Positions 28,286 to 37,888 of a stretch of DNA of 55,698 nucleotides are shown here, one piece after another. The notes below the pieces were generated by a model that did not search any database, had not been told where the DNA came from, and was given only the letters and a program-made list of their open reading frames with translations. The position numbers and the translations under genes were made by a program. How positions within the stretch are numbered: position 1 is the stretch's first letter; each line of letters begins with the position of its first letter. The stretch lies in the NCBI GenBank assembly GCA_017857595.1, contig JAFMCU010000008.1, forward strand, positions 1 to 55,698, written 5' to 3'. This DNA comes from Thermoprotei archaeon (GTDB taxonomy: Archaea > Thermoproteota > Thermoprotei > Gearchaeales > Gearchaeaceae).

Positions 28286-29095
28286 ATGTTTGATGAATTA
28301 ACGATTATCTTATTAATCTTTGCTCTATTACTAAGCTGGTTTGCTGTTTGGAAAAAATACCTCACTGTATCGGGTGCGGTCTTAGCTAATATAATAGGAC
28401 TTATAATACTATTTTTTAACGGAACGAGTTTCTTCTTGATTATCATAATTGCTTTTTTTATAGCGAATGTTGCTACAAGATATAAAATTAAAGAAAAAAT
28501 AGAAATAAAATTTGTAACACGCAAAAAGGCGATAAGAAGTTGGCAGAATGTATTAGCGAATGGATTACCCATACTTATCTTTAGCATTTTAGAAGGAACT
28601 ATGCATGCAAGTTTATTTACAATTGGATATGTAACTGCAAATGCTTCATTCTTATGTGATACAGTAAGCACAGAAATAGGTATAACCTCTAAAGAAGAAC
28701 CATTTTTAATAACAAATTTTAAGAAAACATTAAAAGGTAGATCCGGAGCAATTACAACTTTAGGAACACTAGCTGGGACATTAAGTGCTACTTTACTTGC
28801 CATTATTTCTTACTTGATAATCCAAGAACAATTGAATAGAATTATATTACTCGTAATTATAGTTGCAACAAGTTCAACATTAGCAAACTTAATAGACAGC
28901 TTGTTAGGAGCAACAATCCAAGCTATTTATTATTGTAAATATTGTGCAACTTTTTCTGAAGAAGAAAAGCATACATGCGGAAATTTATGTGAAAAAGTTT
29001 CAGGTTTTAAATATATAAATAACCATGTAGTAAACTTTTTAGCAAATTTAACAGGAGCTTTAATTTCTGTAGTAATATATACCACTTTTGTATAA
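28286..29095 (+). CDS. DUF92 family membrane protein
   Basis: The protein has 269 residues and about six membrane segments, with the DUF92 motif SWQNVLANGLPIL (about 82-94), a loop with DTVSTEIG and the final NHVVNFLANLTGA. The family (COG1836) includes the plant phytyl-phosphate kinase VTE6; in archaea a role in isoprenoid lipid phosphorylation has been suggested only. It begins 31 bases after argS. Confidence 0.8.
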   Translation: MFDELTIILLIFALLLSWFAVWKKYLTVSGAVLANIIGLIILFFNGTSFFLIIIIAFFIANVATRYKIKEKIEIKFVTRKKAIRSWQNVLANGLPILIFSILEGTMHASLFTIGYVTANASFLCDTVSTEIGITSKEEPFLITNFKKTLKGRSGAITTLGTLAGTLSATLLAIISYLIIQEQLNRIILLVIIVATSSTLANLIDSLLGATIQAIYYCKYCATFSEEEKHTCGNLCEKVSGFKYINNHVVNFLANLTGALISVVIYTTFV

Positions 29096-29183
29096 AAGAA
29101 AATTTAGCTTTAGTAAGTATTACTTCTGTATTACTTTTTTTAAATTAAAACAAATGCTATTTTTAAAGTTAAAAATTATAATC

Positions 29184-29420
29184 ATGAGCTCTTTAGTTGC
29201 GGTATGTCCATTTTGCGGTTTTAAAGCTAAGAGATTTATACTACCTAATGGCATTGCTACAGATTATTTTATATGTACAAGATGCTTTAGGGTATTCAGC
29301 TTAGAAGGTTCAAGGATAGGTGAATTAGCAAGAAATGTGTTTAATTCAAAATCTGATATAATAACGGCTTCATCGTCTTTAATTAGAGAAAGGGAAACGA
29401 AATATAAAGAGAGACTTTAA
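29184..29420 (+). CDS. small zinc-ribbon protein
   Basis: The 78-residue protein reads from ATG 29184; the longer reading from 29088 is not needed, since the ribbon starts at residue 8. CPFCGFKA and CTRCFRVF are two zinc knuckles, and a basic C-terminal helix (LIRERETKYKERL) follows. It may bind nucleic acid or act as an accessory factor; the exact function is unknown. Confidence 0.65.
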   Translation: MSSLVAVCPFCGFKAKRFILPNGIATDYFICTRCFRVFSLEGSRIGELARNVFNSKSDIITASSSLIRERETKYKERL

Positions 29421-29494
29421 ATTTAATAATCTGCTTGTTACTATTTCAAAATAATAATAATTATTTTATAGAAATATTCATTTAAACAATAATA

Positions 29495-29998
29495 GTGAGT
29501 TGGCTGAATAGACTTTGGTCTCCATGGAGATTAGAATATATAAAAAGCTCAGATAATGCTAAAAAAGAATGTTTCATTTGTAATGCGTCTAAAAGACCCG
29601 CTGATCCTGAAAGTCTTGTAATTTACATCGATGGCTTTATTCTAATAATTTTAAACAGATATCCTTACAATAACGGACACTTAATGGTTGCACCAATAAA
29701 TCATAAAAAAGATTTGGAAGATTTAACAAGTAACGAATGGAATGCTATTGTTAAGGGGTTACTATTATCAAAAAAGGTTCTTGATGCAATCTACAAGCCA
29801 CAGGGATACAATATAGGAATGAATATCGGAAAGATAGCAGGTGCAGGGTTAGAAGATCATTTACATCTGCACATTGTTCCAAGATGGGCCGGCGATACGA
29901 ATTTTATGACGACTATATCGGGAACAAAAGTCATGGCTCAAACATTAAGAGAGGGATGGGAAATCATGAGAAAAGAGATAGAGAAATTAAAAGCTTAA
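29495..29998 (+). CDS. HIT family nucleotide hydrolase/transferase
   Basis: The protein has 167 residues, starting with GTG (29495). The histidine triad is DHLHLHIVPRW (about 125-135), and an N-terminal CFICNASKRP with Cys-x-x-Cys probably binds zinc with a histidine nearby. HIT proteins of this Fhit/Ap4A-like type split dinucleoside polyphosphates or AMP-linked compounds. W-S-P-W-R near the start is typical of the archaeal and bacterial Ap4A group. Confidence 0.88.
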   Translation: MSWLNRLWSPWRLEYIKSSDNAKKECFICNASKRPADPESLVIYIDGFILIILNRYPYNNGHLMVAPINHKKDLEDLTSNEWNAIVKGLLLSKKVLDAIYKPQGYNIGMNIGKIAGAGLEDHLHLHIVPRWAGDTNFMTTISGTKVMAQTLREGWEIMRKEIEKLKA

Positions 29999-30084
29999 TT
30001 GAAATTATTTAATTCCTAAATCAAACTTTCAAGATGCCACTGTCAATATCTTAAGCTCAATCTAAAAATAAATAACAAAAATTA

Positions 30085-30103
30085 ATAGAGTGAAAATCTC
30101 TAT
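30085..30103. terminator. short hairpin between convergent HIT and nuoM genes
   Basis: ATAGAG (30085-30090) and CTCTAT (30098-30103) form a perfect 6-base hairpin with a 7-base loop, followed by T- and A-rich sequence. It lies in the 174-base gap where two convergent genes end and may act as a terminator for either. Confidence 0.25.
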
Positions 30104-30172
30104 CTTTAATTGATAAAAAATTATTTGGGTTCCATGAATTTTTTAAATTAATAAAATTTTATAATATAAACT

Positions 30173-31648
30173 TTAGGTAAACGCGTTAAGAATTAAAAAT
30201 GGCATTAGCCCTAATATAATGCTTATGACCATCAAAAGAATTGGATTCATGATTTCAAATAGAGATGCATCCTCAATATTCTTTTGATTTACTGGTTTTC
30301 CAAATAAAACTCTCTTTATCATTTGAAGAAAATATCCAGTTGTCAATGCAAGAGCCCCAATAACTAATACAGATAACGCTAAAAATAGTGGACTTGTCCT
30401 CAAATAAGGAATTATTCCAGATAAAACGAGCAACTCAGCAATAAATCCACTGGTACTAGGAAGACCCATTTCGCCCAGTGAAGACAATGTTAATGAAATT
30501 GCAAATCTAGGCATCAATTTATTAAGACCACTCAAGCTTGGAATATTTCTTGTACCAACTCTTTCGAGAACAATTCCGGCTAGCAAAAATAATGAACCTA
30601 CAATGAACGCATGGCTGATCATGATAAATACTGAAGCAGAATATAATAAGTTAGATAAAGAAAGATTAGAATTAATGAAATAATATGAAGAAGAAATAGC
30701 TAACAAAGCTAAGCTCATCTGTGTTATACTACTATAAGCAATCATTCTCTTTAAATCTTTTTGAACCATAGCTACATAACTAATATATACAGAAGATATA
30801 GCGGCAATTAAAGAAATTATAAAATAGGAGCTGTTAGCAATAGGTAAGGCCATTGGAAATGCAATTCTAAGCATACCATAACCTCCCATTTTAAGAAGCA
30901 ATCCAGCTAAAACAACACTTATAGGGCTAGGAGCTTCTACGTGAGCGTCAGGAAGCCATGTATGAAAAGGTGGTATGGGCATTTTAATTGCGAAAGCTAT
31001 ATAAAAAGTTATAAAAATTAAACTCTGTATCCAAGCTAAAGAATTTGGTATTAATGAAAGATAACTATCGAATGAAAAGCTATGTGTTACATATGCATAT
31101 CCTACAAAAATACCTAAAAGCATTATTACACTCCCTATATGAGTAAAAATAAGGAACTTTATAGCAGCATAACTTCTTCTAGGTCCTCCCCATAGTTCAA
31201 TTAAAAAGAACATTGGTATTAATACAACTTCCCAAAAAATGAAGAAAAATATAAAGTCTCTTGATAAGAATGTTCCTATTATTCCAGTTTCAGTTATTAA
31301 AACAAGGAAATTATAAATATTCACTAAATTTTTTATTTCCACTATTGACGAAAGCGATACGAATATCATTATGATGGTTGTCAAAAGAGTTAAAGATAAA
31401 CTGAGAGCATCTCCATATAAATAATAGGTAGATTTTATCGATGAAAATGAAGGTATTACATAATTTACTACAATAGGCGTTTTGTTCGTTAAATAATAAT
31501 ACCAAAGATAAATTGAAATTGAAGTTGTTATTATATTAGTTAATATAACGACAATATGCGATAATTTCGGTTTAGGCACTAATGCTATTATCGCTGCAAT
31601 TGAAGGTATTATAACTATCCAAAATAACAATTCTCCTTCTAATGTCAT
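30173..31648 (-). CDS. nuoM: complex I subunit NuoM-like (proton-translocating)
   Basis: The protein has 491 residues and about 14 membrane helices of the Mrp-antiporter fold. The key sequence HTWLPDAHVEAPSPISVVLAG, with the family lysine nearby (GLLLKMGGYG), identifies NuoM/Nqo13. It forms one proton channel of a NADH/ferredoxin- or quinone-linked complex I. The start overlaps the nuoL stop by four bases. Other subunits lie outside the window. Confidence 0.92.
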   Translation of the reverse strand: MTLEGELLFWIVIIPSIAAIIALVPKPKLSHIVVILTNIITTSISIYLWYYYLTNKTPIVVNYVIPSFSSIKSTYYLYGDALSLSLTLLTTIIMIFVSLSSIVEIKNLVNIYNFLVLITETGIIGTFLSRDFIFFFIFWEVVLIPMFFLIELWGGPRRSYAAIKFLIFTHIGSVIMLLGIFVGYAYVTHSFSFDSYLSLIPNSLAWIQSLIFITFYIAFAIKMPIPPFHTWLPDAHVEAPSPISVVLAGLLLKMGGYGMLRIAFPMALPIANSSYFIISLIAAISSVYISYVAMVQKDLKRMIAYSSITQMSLALLAISSSYYFINSNLSLSNLLYSASVFIMISHAFIVGSLFLLAGIVLERVGTRNIPSLSGLNKLMPRFAISLTLSSLGEMGLPSTSGFIAELLVLSGIIPYLRTSPLFLALSVLVIGALALTTGYFLQMIKRVLFGKPVNQKNIEDASLFEIMNPILLMVISIILGLMPFLILNAFT

Positions 31649-33519
31649 ATTAGTAAGCTAAGTGTGAATATTATTATGGCCATTATAAATGCTATGAATA
31701 AGTATTGTTCTATATCTCCACTTTGAATTTTCCTTAACTTTAGGCCAAAATTCTTTGTACTACTAGCTAATGAGTTAACGAAACCATCAATTATGTTTAC
31801 ATCAATTTTATCCATTACCTGACCAGCTAACCATCCTAAAACAATTGCAAATTTTTCATAGAATGTGTCTAAAAAGTATCCTTTTTGTAAAATGTAACTA
31901 ATTGATTTACCAAATTTACTCTCAGCTATTTTCACAACAGTTTTATATCCTAATACATAAGCATAAAAAATGTATATCCCTGCAATACTTGTTAGAACTA
32001 GAAATAAAGAAAAAATAATTGAAAATGTTGAAAATTCTAATACCGACCCGCCTATAATTGAAGGTAAATTAGTAAAGTACATATAAAGACCGAATGAGAT
32101 TACCAAGAAAATTAATATATATATTGGTATTTTCATTTCCATAGATTCATGCCCTGCTTCCTTGGCTTTTTCAGATTTGGGTTCACCAAAGTAAACCCTG
32201 TTCATTAATCTATACCAATATATAGCTGTTAGAAAAGAGCCTATAAAGGCAAATAAGAATAAATAAATATTATTTTCAAATGAAGCTTCAATTATAGGGT
32301 CTTTTGTAAAGAAACCACTAAAAGGAGGTATTGCAATTAAGCTTAAACCTCCTATAAGCATTCCATAATATGAAGTACGCATCTTATTTGATAAACCTCC
32401 CATTTCAAATATGTTTCTAGTAGATAATTCATGAATTATTGCTCCAGCAGAAAGAAACATCAAAGCTTTGAAAAAAGCATGAGAATATAAATGCATCATT
32501 GCATAAGCAGGTAATCCTATTCCCAAGCCTAACATCATGTAACCTAATTGACTTACGGTAGAATAAGCCAAAATCCTTTTTATATCATTTGATACAATTG
32601 CCATGGTTGCAGCAAAAAAAGCAGTAAATCCTCCAATTGCAGCAATAGTAATCAAATTGATATATGATAAAGAAAAAAATGGATATAATCTAGCTACAAG
32701 ATAAGCTCCTGCAGCTACCATTGTTGCTGAATGTATAAGAGCACTTACAGTTGTGGGCCCTTCCATTGCGTCAGGCAACCATACATGTAAAGGAAATTGT
32801 GCACTTTTACCAATAGCCCCTATAAAGAATAATAAAGGAACGAGTGTACTTAATTTAAGAGTATTTATTAATGCAGAATATTCACCGTTTATCAATTGAT
32901 TAACATTTGGTAAAGTACCTAAGTTTATCCATAATATCAATATCCCAGCTAAGAAAAAGAAATCAGCCACTCTTGTTACAATAAACGCTTTTTTTGCTGC
33001 AGCAGCAACTTCTTCTCTTTCATACCAAAATCCTATTAGTAAATATGACGCAAGACCTACGAATTCCCAAAATAGGAATAATAATATAATATTATTTGCA
33101 AGAACTAATCCTTCCATTGAAGCAGAAAAGAAAGTTATTTCAGAAAAATATCTTACAATACCTGGATCTCCTCTCATGTACTCTATTGAAAATATGTAAA
33201 TTAATAAACTAACTAAGGCAACAATGATACTTGTTAATACACTTAAGTTATCTAAATACAATGAAAAAGTTAAACCTTGAATAGAATAGCTACCCCCAGT
33301 AAAATTTGGTATAATATTGTATCCTTGAACTAATTGACCTTCAGAAAGATTTGGTATGTTTAAAAACAAATATATTGATACCAATAGTGAAATTAAAATT
33401 GAACCAATTGCAACATAGGCGCCACCTGAATAAAGCTTTTTACCCAGTAAGAAAATAATTAAAGAACCTACATAAGGTGATAAAATAATAAGCCAAGATA
33501 ATTCAATGGAACTGATCAT
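31645..33519 (-). CDS. nuoL: complex I subunit NuoL-like (proton-translocating)
   Basis: The protein has 624 residues and about 16 membrane segments. The antiporter-core motif FPLHVWLPDAMEGPTTVSALIHSATMV is present (positions 32713-32790 region), as are LFLFWEFVGLASYLL and the extended C-terminal half with the lateral helix typical of NuoL. It is co-transcribed with nuoM and follows a SpoIIM-like gene by 48 bases. Confidence 0.92.
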   Translation of the reverse strand: MISSIELSWLIILSPYVGSLIIFLLGKKLYSGGAYVAIGSILISLLVSIYLFLNIPNLSEGQLVQGYNIIPNFTGGSYSIQGLTFSLYLDNLSVLTSIIVALVSLLIYIFSIEYMRGDPGIVRYFSEITFFSASMEGLVLANNIILLFLFWEFVGLASYLLIGFWYEREEVAAAAKKAFIVTRVADFFFLAGILILWINLGTLPNVNQLINGEYSALINTLKLSTLVPLLFFIGAIGKSAQFPLHVWLPDAMEGPTTVSALIHSATMVAAGAYLVARLYPFFSLSYINLITIAAIGGFTAFFAATMAIVSNDIKRILAYSTVSQLGYMMLGLGIGLPAYAMMHLYSHAFFKALMFLSAGAIIHELSTRNIFEMGGLSNKMRTSYYGMLIGGLSLIAIPPFSGFFTKDPIIEASFENNIYLFLFAFIGSFLTAIYWYRLMNRVYFGEPKSEKAKEAGHESMEMKIPIYILIFLVISFGLYMYFTNLPSIIGGSVLEFSTFSIIFSLFLVLTSIAGIYIFYAYVLGYKTVVKIAESKFGKSISYILQKGYFLDTFYEKFAIVLGWLAGQVMDKIDVNIIDGFVNSLASSTKNFGLKLRKIQSGDIEQYLFIAFIMAIIIFTLSLLI

Positions 33520-33567
33520 ATTTTATGATTTAATTGCGCTTATTTTTAAATTTTATTCATTGTTTGA

Positions 33568-34161
33568 TTAAACGAATATGGATTCCATTGTTGCTGCAGC
33601 AAATAATATGAATGCTGAAAACAGAATAATAAAGACTGTATATATCCCTTCATTTTTTAGTTCATTGATATTTCCACTAACAATTCCTTTTATCAAGTAT
33701 ATTAATATGTAAATACCCTGCGAAAATGTTAGAGCATACCCTAGAAATTCAAAGAAACCAAAGAATAATTGATAAGGTTGAAGTATAGGAGAAATTACTA
33801 TAAACGGTGCGATTGTGTAAGGGCTTGCATTTACACTCTTAGCAGTTACTACAGAAAAATATGCAAAATAAAGTGCAGTATTGAACATAACTCCTACAAG
33901 ATATAAAAAATCTAATATTGGAATCATGAATAATAAAGCTATAAAATAATTATTAGAAAAGATAGCAAATATCCTAAAAATATATCCCATAGATGCTATA
34001 GGTGTTCTTACGCTATTATAATCACTAGCAACTTGATTAATATCAAAACCCATGTTTATCCATAGTTCAGAGAATAAAATCAATAAGAATAACATAGCGA
34101 AAACTGTTGCAACATATACGAGTATTCTCTTTTTAAGCCTATAGCTAATTATTTCAATCAT
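33568..34161 (-). CDS. SpoIIM-like membrane protein
   Basis: The protein has 197 residues and about five to six membrane segments. The pattern SNNYFIALLFMIPILDFLY and a later FGFFEFLGYAL with an intramembrane Glu resembles archaeal members of the SpoIIM/DUF95 family; identification is tentative. It lies directly upstream of nuoL on the same strand; it is not a known complex I subunit. Confidence 0.5.
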   Translation of the reverse strand: MIEIISYRLKKRILVYVATVFAMLFLLILFSELWINMGFDINQVASDYNSVRTPIASMGYIFRIFAIFSNNYFIALLFMIPILDFLYLVGVMFNTALYFAYFSVVTAKSVNASPYTIAPFIVISPILQPYQLFFGFFEFLGYALTFSQGIYILIYLIKGIVSGNINELKNEGIYTVFIILFSAFILFAAATMESIFV

Positions 34162-34202
34162 CTTGAATAATATTTCGCTATTACTTTTAAAATTATTTTA
34201 AA

Positions 34203-34850
34203 CTAAAGTTTAGCTATTAATGCAATTATATAAATGAAAGAAAGAGCTGTTATATCTAGAGCGAATGAAAGCATGAATAAAAATATAGTTCTATCTATAA
34301 GACTAAATGAAGCTAAAAATTGAAGGATTAAAAAAGTTATTGTGAAAATTAAGTCGTTTTTATTTGTAGTCAATATTCCTCTAATCCTAACTTTTCCAAT
34401 TTGGATTCCTTCCTTTGTTAAAGAATCTCCAACAATATGAAATGTATAAGCAAAGATAGGAGATAAGCTAATAAGTTTATCGCCAAGAAAATTTGCAATT
34501 AAGGAATTAATTGGACTAAAATAAAAATATAGCATGTAAAAGGTAGTAATGGTAAAACTGGAAAAAATCAATAAGCCTGTTAAACTATGTGTTATACCTC
34601 TATGTGTGACTTTACCCTTATTCATCAGTAAACTATATAGAATAAAAGGTAACATTAGAATTGAATAGAATATCCTTTTTCTATTTCTGCTTACTATATA
34701 TTTAATATCGATATCGGGATAATTTGAAAAAATTATGATAAAAATGCCTGAAATTACGACATGGGAATACGCATTTAAATAAAATAAATAATAGAGATAT
34801 AAAGGCAGGATAAGAGAAAAATTAAAAAGGATATGACTTAGCTTATTCAT
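34203..34850 (-). CDS. membrane-bound metal-dependent hydrolase, YdjM/DUF457 family
   Basis: The protein has 215 residues and several membrane segments. Metal-site motifs in order are SNYPDIDIKY (about 42), THRGITHSLTG (about 85) and HIVGDSLTKEG (about 137), the complete set for this family. Substrate is unknown; a lipid or cell-envelope role is commonly suggested. Divergent from hemA. Confidence 0.85.
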   Translation of the reverse strand: MNKLSHILFNFSLILPLYLYYLFYLNAYSHVVISGIFIIIFSNYPDIDIKYIVSRNRKRIFYSILMLPFILYSLLMNKGKVTHRGITHSLTGLLIFSSFTITTFYMLYFYFSPINSLIANFLGDKLISLSPIFAYTFHIVGDSLTKEGIQIGKVRIRGILTTNKNDLIFTITFLILQFLASFSLIDRTIFLFMLSFALDITALSFIYIIALIAKL

Positions 34851-34922
34851 AGAAAAATTTTATTATAAGTTATAAAAAAGTTTCTTAAAATGTATAAACC
34901 TAAATAGATACGTTTACTACAT

Positions 34923-34932
34923 AAATATATAA
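34923..34932 (+). promoter_or_regulatory. TATA box of the hemA-hemC-hemD-hemB operon
   Basis: AAATATATAA lies about 31 bases before the hemA ATG at 34959, the spacing expected for a TATA box of a leaderless or nearly leaderless archaeal transcript. Confidence 0.4.
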
Positions 34933-34958
34933 CATTTAGTTAATTTTATCACCGATTG

Positions 34959-36245
34959 ATGGAATCAGATATCATCGCAAAGAATCAAGAGGATATTTTA
35001 GAAAGAAATTTATTAACGATAGGAATTTCATTTAAGAGCTCACCGATCATATATCGAGAAATTTTTTATAATTTTTTGATAAAGCAAAAAGGTCTCGAAA
35101 AAATAAGAACATTCAAAAGCATAGAAGAAAGCTTAACTATAATCACATGTAATAGAATTGAGTTATATATAGTTTCCAATAATTTACAAGCTACTCTTAA
35201 TGATTTTTTCAGCTTGTTAAGAAATAATAATTTAGATTTTTTAAAGAATCATTTTTATATTTTAACAAATTTAAAAGTTGTTGAACATGCTTTTAAAGTT
35301 TGTACAGGCTTAGATTCGTTAGTAATAGGTGAACCTCAGATTCATGAACAAGTTAAAAAGGCTTGGAAAAATGAGATTAAATTAAAAAATTCAAAAGGAG
35401 TGCTAACATCTTTGTTTTCAACTGCTTTAAATACCTCTAAAAAGTTCAGAAACAAATATGATTTATTAAAGAGCGAAAAATCCATGGGCGATTTAGCTAT
35501 GGATTTGATTGACCGTATATTTAAAGATAAAACACAACTTGAATGCGTGGTTTTTGGTTATGGAGCAATGGGCAAAATATTGATAAATAAACTATCAAGC
35601 ATTTCTAAAAAAGTATACATCGTAACAAAAAGAGAAATTAAAAGATCAAAGTATAGTAACGTACATTTTATTAGTTATGAAAAAGCAAAGGAAATGTTAA
35701 GCAATTTTAACATAATAATAGCTTCTACATCATCTGACGAATATATACTCAAGTATGACGAACTCAGATATGCTACTAATAAACTAATAATTGATTTAGG
35801 TATGCCTAGGAACATAGATCCTAAAGTCATGGAAAATAAAAATATTATTTATTATGATTTGGACAAAATCTCTGAACTGAGTAAGCATTATACAAAAGGT
35901 CTAGCTGATGAATATAATATTATCGAAGAAGAGATAAAAAATGAAGCAAAGAAATTCTACGAATGGCTTCTAATATCTAAGTTATCCAACACTGTAGCAA
36001 GTTTAAACATGTATCTTGAGGATATTAGAAAAAAAGAATTAAAGAAATATGAAAAGAAATTAATGAATGTTGGAAATGAATATTTAATTTTATCAGATTT
36101 AGTGACAAAAAGAATAACTAACAAATTTTTATACCTAATCATACATTATTTAAAATCCAGTAAAAATATACTAGAACTTGAAGAAAGGCTTAAAAGAATT
36201 AAAGAAATTTTTCCTTTAGATAAGAAAGATTTTGAGAAGAAGTAG
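34959..36245 (+). CDS. hemA: glutamyl-tRNA reductase
   Basis: This 428-residue enzyme reduces Glu-tRNA to glutamate-1-semialdehyde, the first step of tetrapyrrole synthesis. IGISFKSSPI (21-30), the nucleophile Cys64 in ITCNRIELY, GLDSLVIGEPQIHEQVK (about 105) and an NADPH domain with VVFGYGAMGKIL are all present, with a C-terminal dimerisation helix. The start is taken as ATG 34959, immediately after an in-frame TTG (34956). hemC begins inside its last codons. Confidence 0.95.
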   Translation: MESDIIAKNQEDILERNLLTIGISFKSSPIIYREIFYNFLIKQKGLEKIRTFKSIEESLTIITCNRIELYIVSNNLQATLNDFFSLLRNNNLDFLKNHFYILTNLKVVEHAFKVCTGLDSLVIGEPQIHEQVKKAWKNEIKLKNSKGVLTSLFSTALNTSKKFRNKYDLLKSEKSMGDLAMDLIDRIFKDKTQLECVVFGYGAMGKILINKLSSISKKVYIVTKREIKRSKYSNVHFISYEKAKEMLSNFNIIIASTSSDEYILKYDELRYATNKLIIDLGMPRNIDPKVMENKNIIYYDLDKISELSKHYTKGLADEYNIIEEEIKNEAKKFYEWLLISKLSNTVASLNMYLEDIRKKELKKYEKKLMNVGNEYLILSDLVTKRITNKFLYLIIHYLKSSKNILELEERLKRIKEIFPLDKKDFEKK

Positions 36246-37134
36246 CATTAGAATTGGAACAAGAGGAAGTAAATTAGCTTTATCTCAAGCAGAAATTGTA
36301 GCTAATTTAATTCGTACTATTGATCCTGATATAAAGATTGAGATTGTTAAAATAAAAACAAGCGGCGATATTATTCCTCCTGAAAAAAGGAAACAACTTC
36401 AAGGGAAGTCATCTTTTACAAAAGAAATAGAAGACAAATTACTTAATAATGACATAGATTTGGCAATTCATAGTTTAAAGGATTTACCTGTAAAATTGGA
36501 TGAAAATTTAACCATTGCAGCAACACCAAAGAGAGAAGACCCCAGAGATTGTATTATAACAAAAAGCGGTTTGAGATTCCAAGAGCTACCTATCAATGCA
36601 AAGATAGGAACGAGCAGTATTAGAAGAAAAGTTCAATTGTACAACTTAAGAAAAGATATTGAAGTTGTGGAAATTCATGGTAATGTTGATACAAGAATAA
36701 GAAAGCTGTTAGAGAAAGATTTGGATGCTATAGTCCTTTCTGTTGCTGGTTTAAAAAGAATAAGAGAAGATTGGAGAATTACAGAAATATTCTCCGTCGA
36801 TCAAATGATTCCTGCAATATGCCAGGGAATTATTGCAGTGGAAGTAAGGAAGGATGAAAAAGATATTATAGATCTATTAAGAATGATTAACGATGAAGAA
36901 ACTATGCTCTCAGCTAAGTGCGAAAGAAGCTTTGCTTTAGAAATGGGGGCAGATTGTTACTTACCATTAGGAGCTTATGCTAGGTTTGAAAGGGAATTTC
37001 TAAAAATTACAGGGTTCATATATGATAATGGAAGAAATGAGATTATAAAAGATGAATTGATCGGAAATAAAGATGAGCCTGAAATTTTGGGAAGAAATCT
37101 GGCTATAAAATTGAAAAATAAGTTAGATGTTTAA
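36232..37134 (+). CDS. hemC: porphobilinogen deaminase
   Basis: This 300-residue enzyme joins four porphobilinogens to hydroxymethylbilane. RIGTRGSKLALSQA is at the start, GTSSIRRKVQ and IHGNVDTRI in the middle, and the dipyrromethane-cofactor cysteine is Cys242 in GADCYLPLGAY. It starts with TTG overlapping hemA by 14 bases. Confidence 0.95.
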   Translation: MRRSSIRIGTRGSKLALSQAEIVANLIRTIDPDIKIEIVKIKTSGDIIPPEKRKQLQGKSSFTKEIEDKLLNNDIDLAIHSLKDLPVKLDENLTIAATPKREDPRDCIITKSGLRFQELPINAKIGTSSIRRKVQLYNLRKDIEVVEIHGNVDTRIRKLLEKDLDAIVLSVAGLKRIREDWRITEIFSVDQMIPAICQGIIAVEVRKDEKDIIDLLRMINDEETMLSAKCERSFALEMGADCYLPLGAYARFEREFLKITGFIYDNGRNEIIKDELIGNKDEPEILGRNLAIKLKNKLDV

Positions 37135-37888
37135 AAGCCTCAAAATTTTATTGCCTAAAATAAAAGGAGTAAGTGAATTAATTGAAAACAAATTAATTGA
37201 AAAGGGTTTTAAAGTTAATAGCATAGAAGTTGGTAGGTTGTCCATTTTGAATGATTGGAATAATATTGATAAAGAAATTGGCAACTTAGATAAGTACGAT
37301 TGGATTATTTTTACTTCGAAAACAGGTGTAAATTTATTTTTTGATAGAATTGAAACCTCGAATATAAATTTACACGAATTAAAGTTAAAATTTGCTGCTG
37401 TTGGTTCTAAAACAGCAAATGAAATCATAAAACATGGTTTTAATGTTTCATTTATTCCTGAAATTTATACAACATATGAACTAGGAAACAATTTACCTTT
37501 AAATCAAGGGAATAAAATTCTGCTAATAAGGTCTAAATTATCAAACGATGAGTTAGAAAAAATATTAATTAGAAGAGGTTTCCAAGTGAAAACAATATAT
37601 GCATATCAAATAGCGTTTGTAAAATCAAATTATGATGAAAACGAAATCATTAATTGCGATTTAGTAATTTTTACTTCATCTTCTATGATCCTTGGCCTGA
37701 TTAACTTTCTTGATAAAGATACTTTAGAAATTGTTAAAAATAAATGTGCAGTAGCATGCATTGGACCTATTACAAAGGAATCTGCTGAAAAATTTGGTTT
37801 TAAAGTGAAAATTGTTCCAAAAAGATATACGATCGATGATTTAATTAATGAAATAGAGAAATTTTATGGAAATATTAAAAGCGATTGA
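37127..37888 (+). CDS. hemD: uroporphyrinogen-III synthase
   Basis: The 253-residue protein has the two-lobed HemD fold: YDWIIFTSKTGVNLFFDRI in the first half, and VIFTSSSMILGLINFL then CIGPITKESAEKFGF near the end. Sequence conservation in this family is low, but operon position and these motifs fit. It overlaps hemC by eight bases and hemB by 23. Confidence 0.92.
   Translation: MFKSLKILLPKIKGVSELIENKLIEKGFKVNSIEVGRLSILNDWNNIDKEIGNLDKYDWIIFTSKTGVNLFFDRIETSNINLHELKLKFAAVGSKTANEIIKHGFNVSFIPEIYTTYELGNNLPLNQGNKILLIRSKLSNDELEKILIRRGFQVKTIYAYQIAFVKSNYDENEIINCDLVIFTSSSMILGLINFLDKDTLEIVKNKCAVACIGPITKESAEKFGFKVKIVPKRYTIDDLINEIEKFYGNIKSD

Noticed and set aside
28270-28803. 177-codon reverse ORF opposite the DUF92 gene.
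   Set aside because: The plus-strand DUF92 protein has clear family motifs; the reverse frame is a shadow with no promoter or motif.
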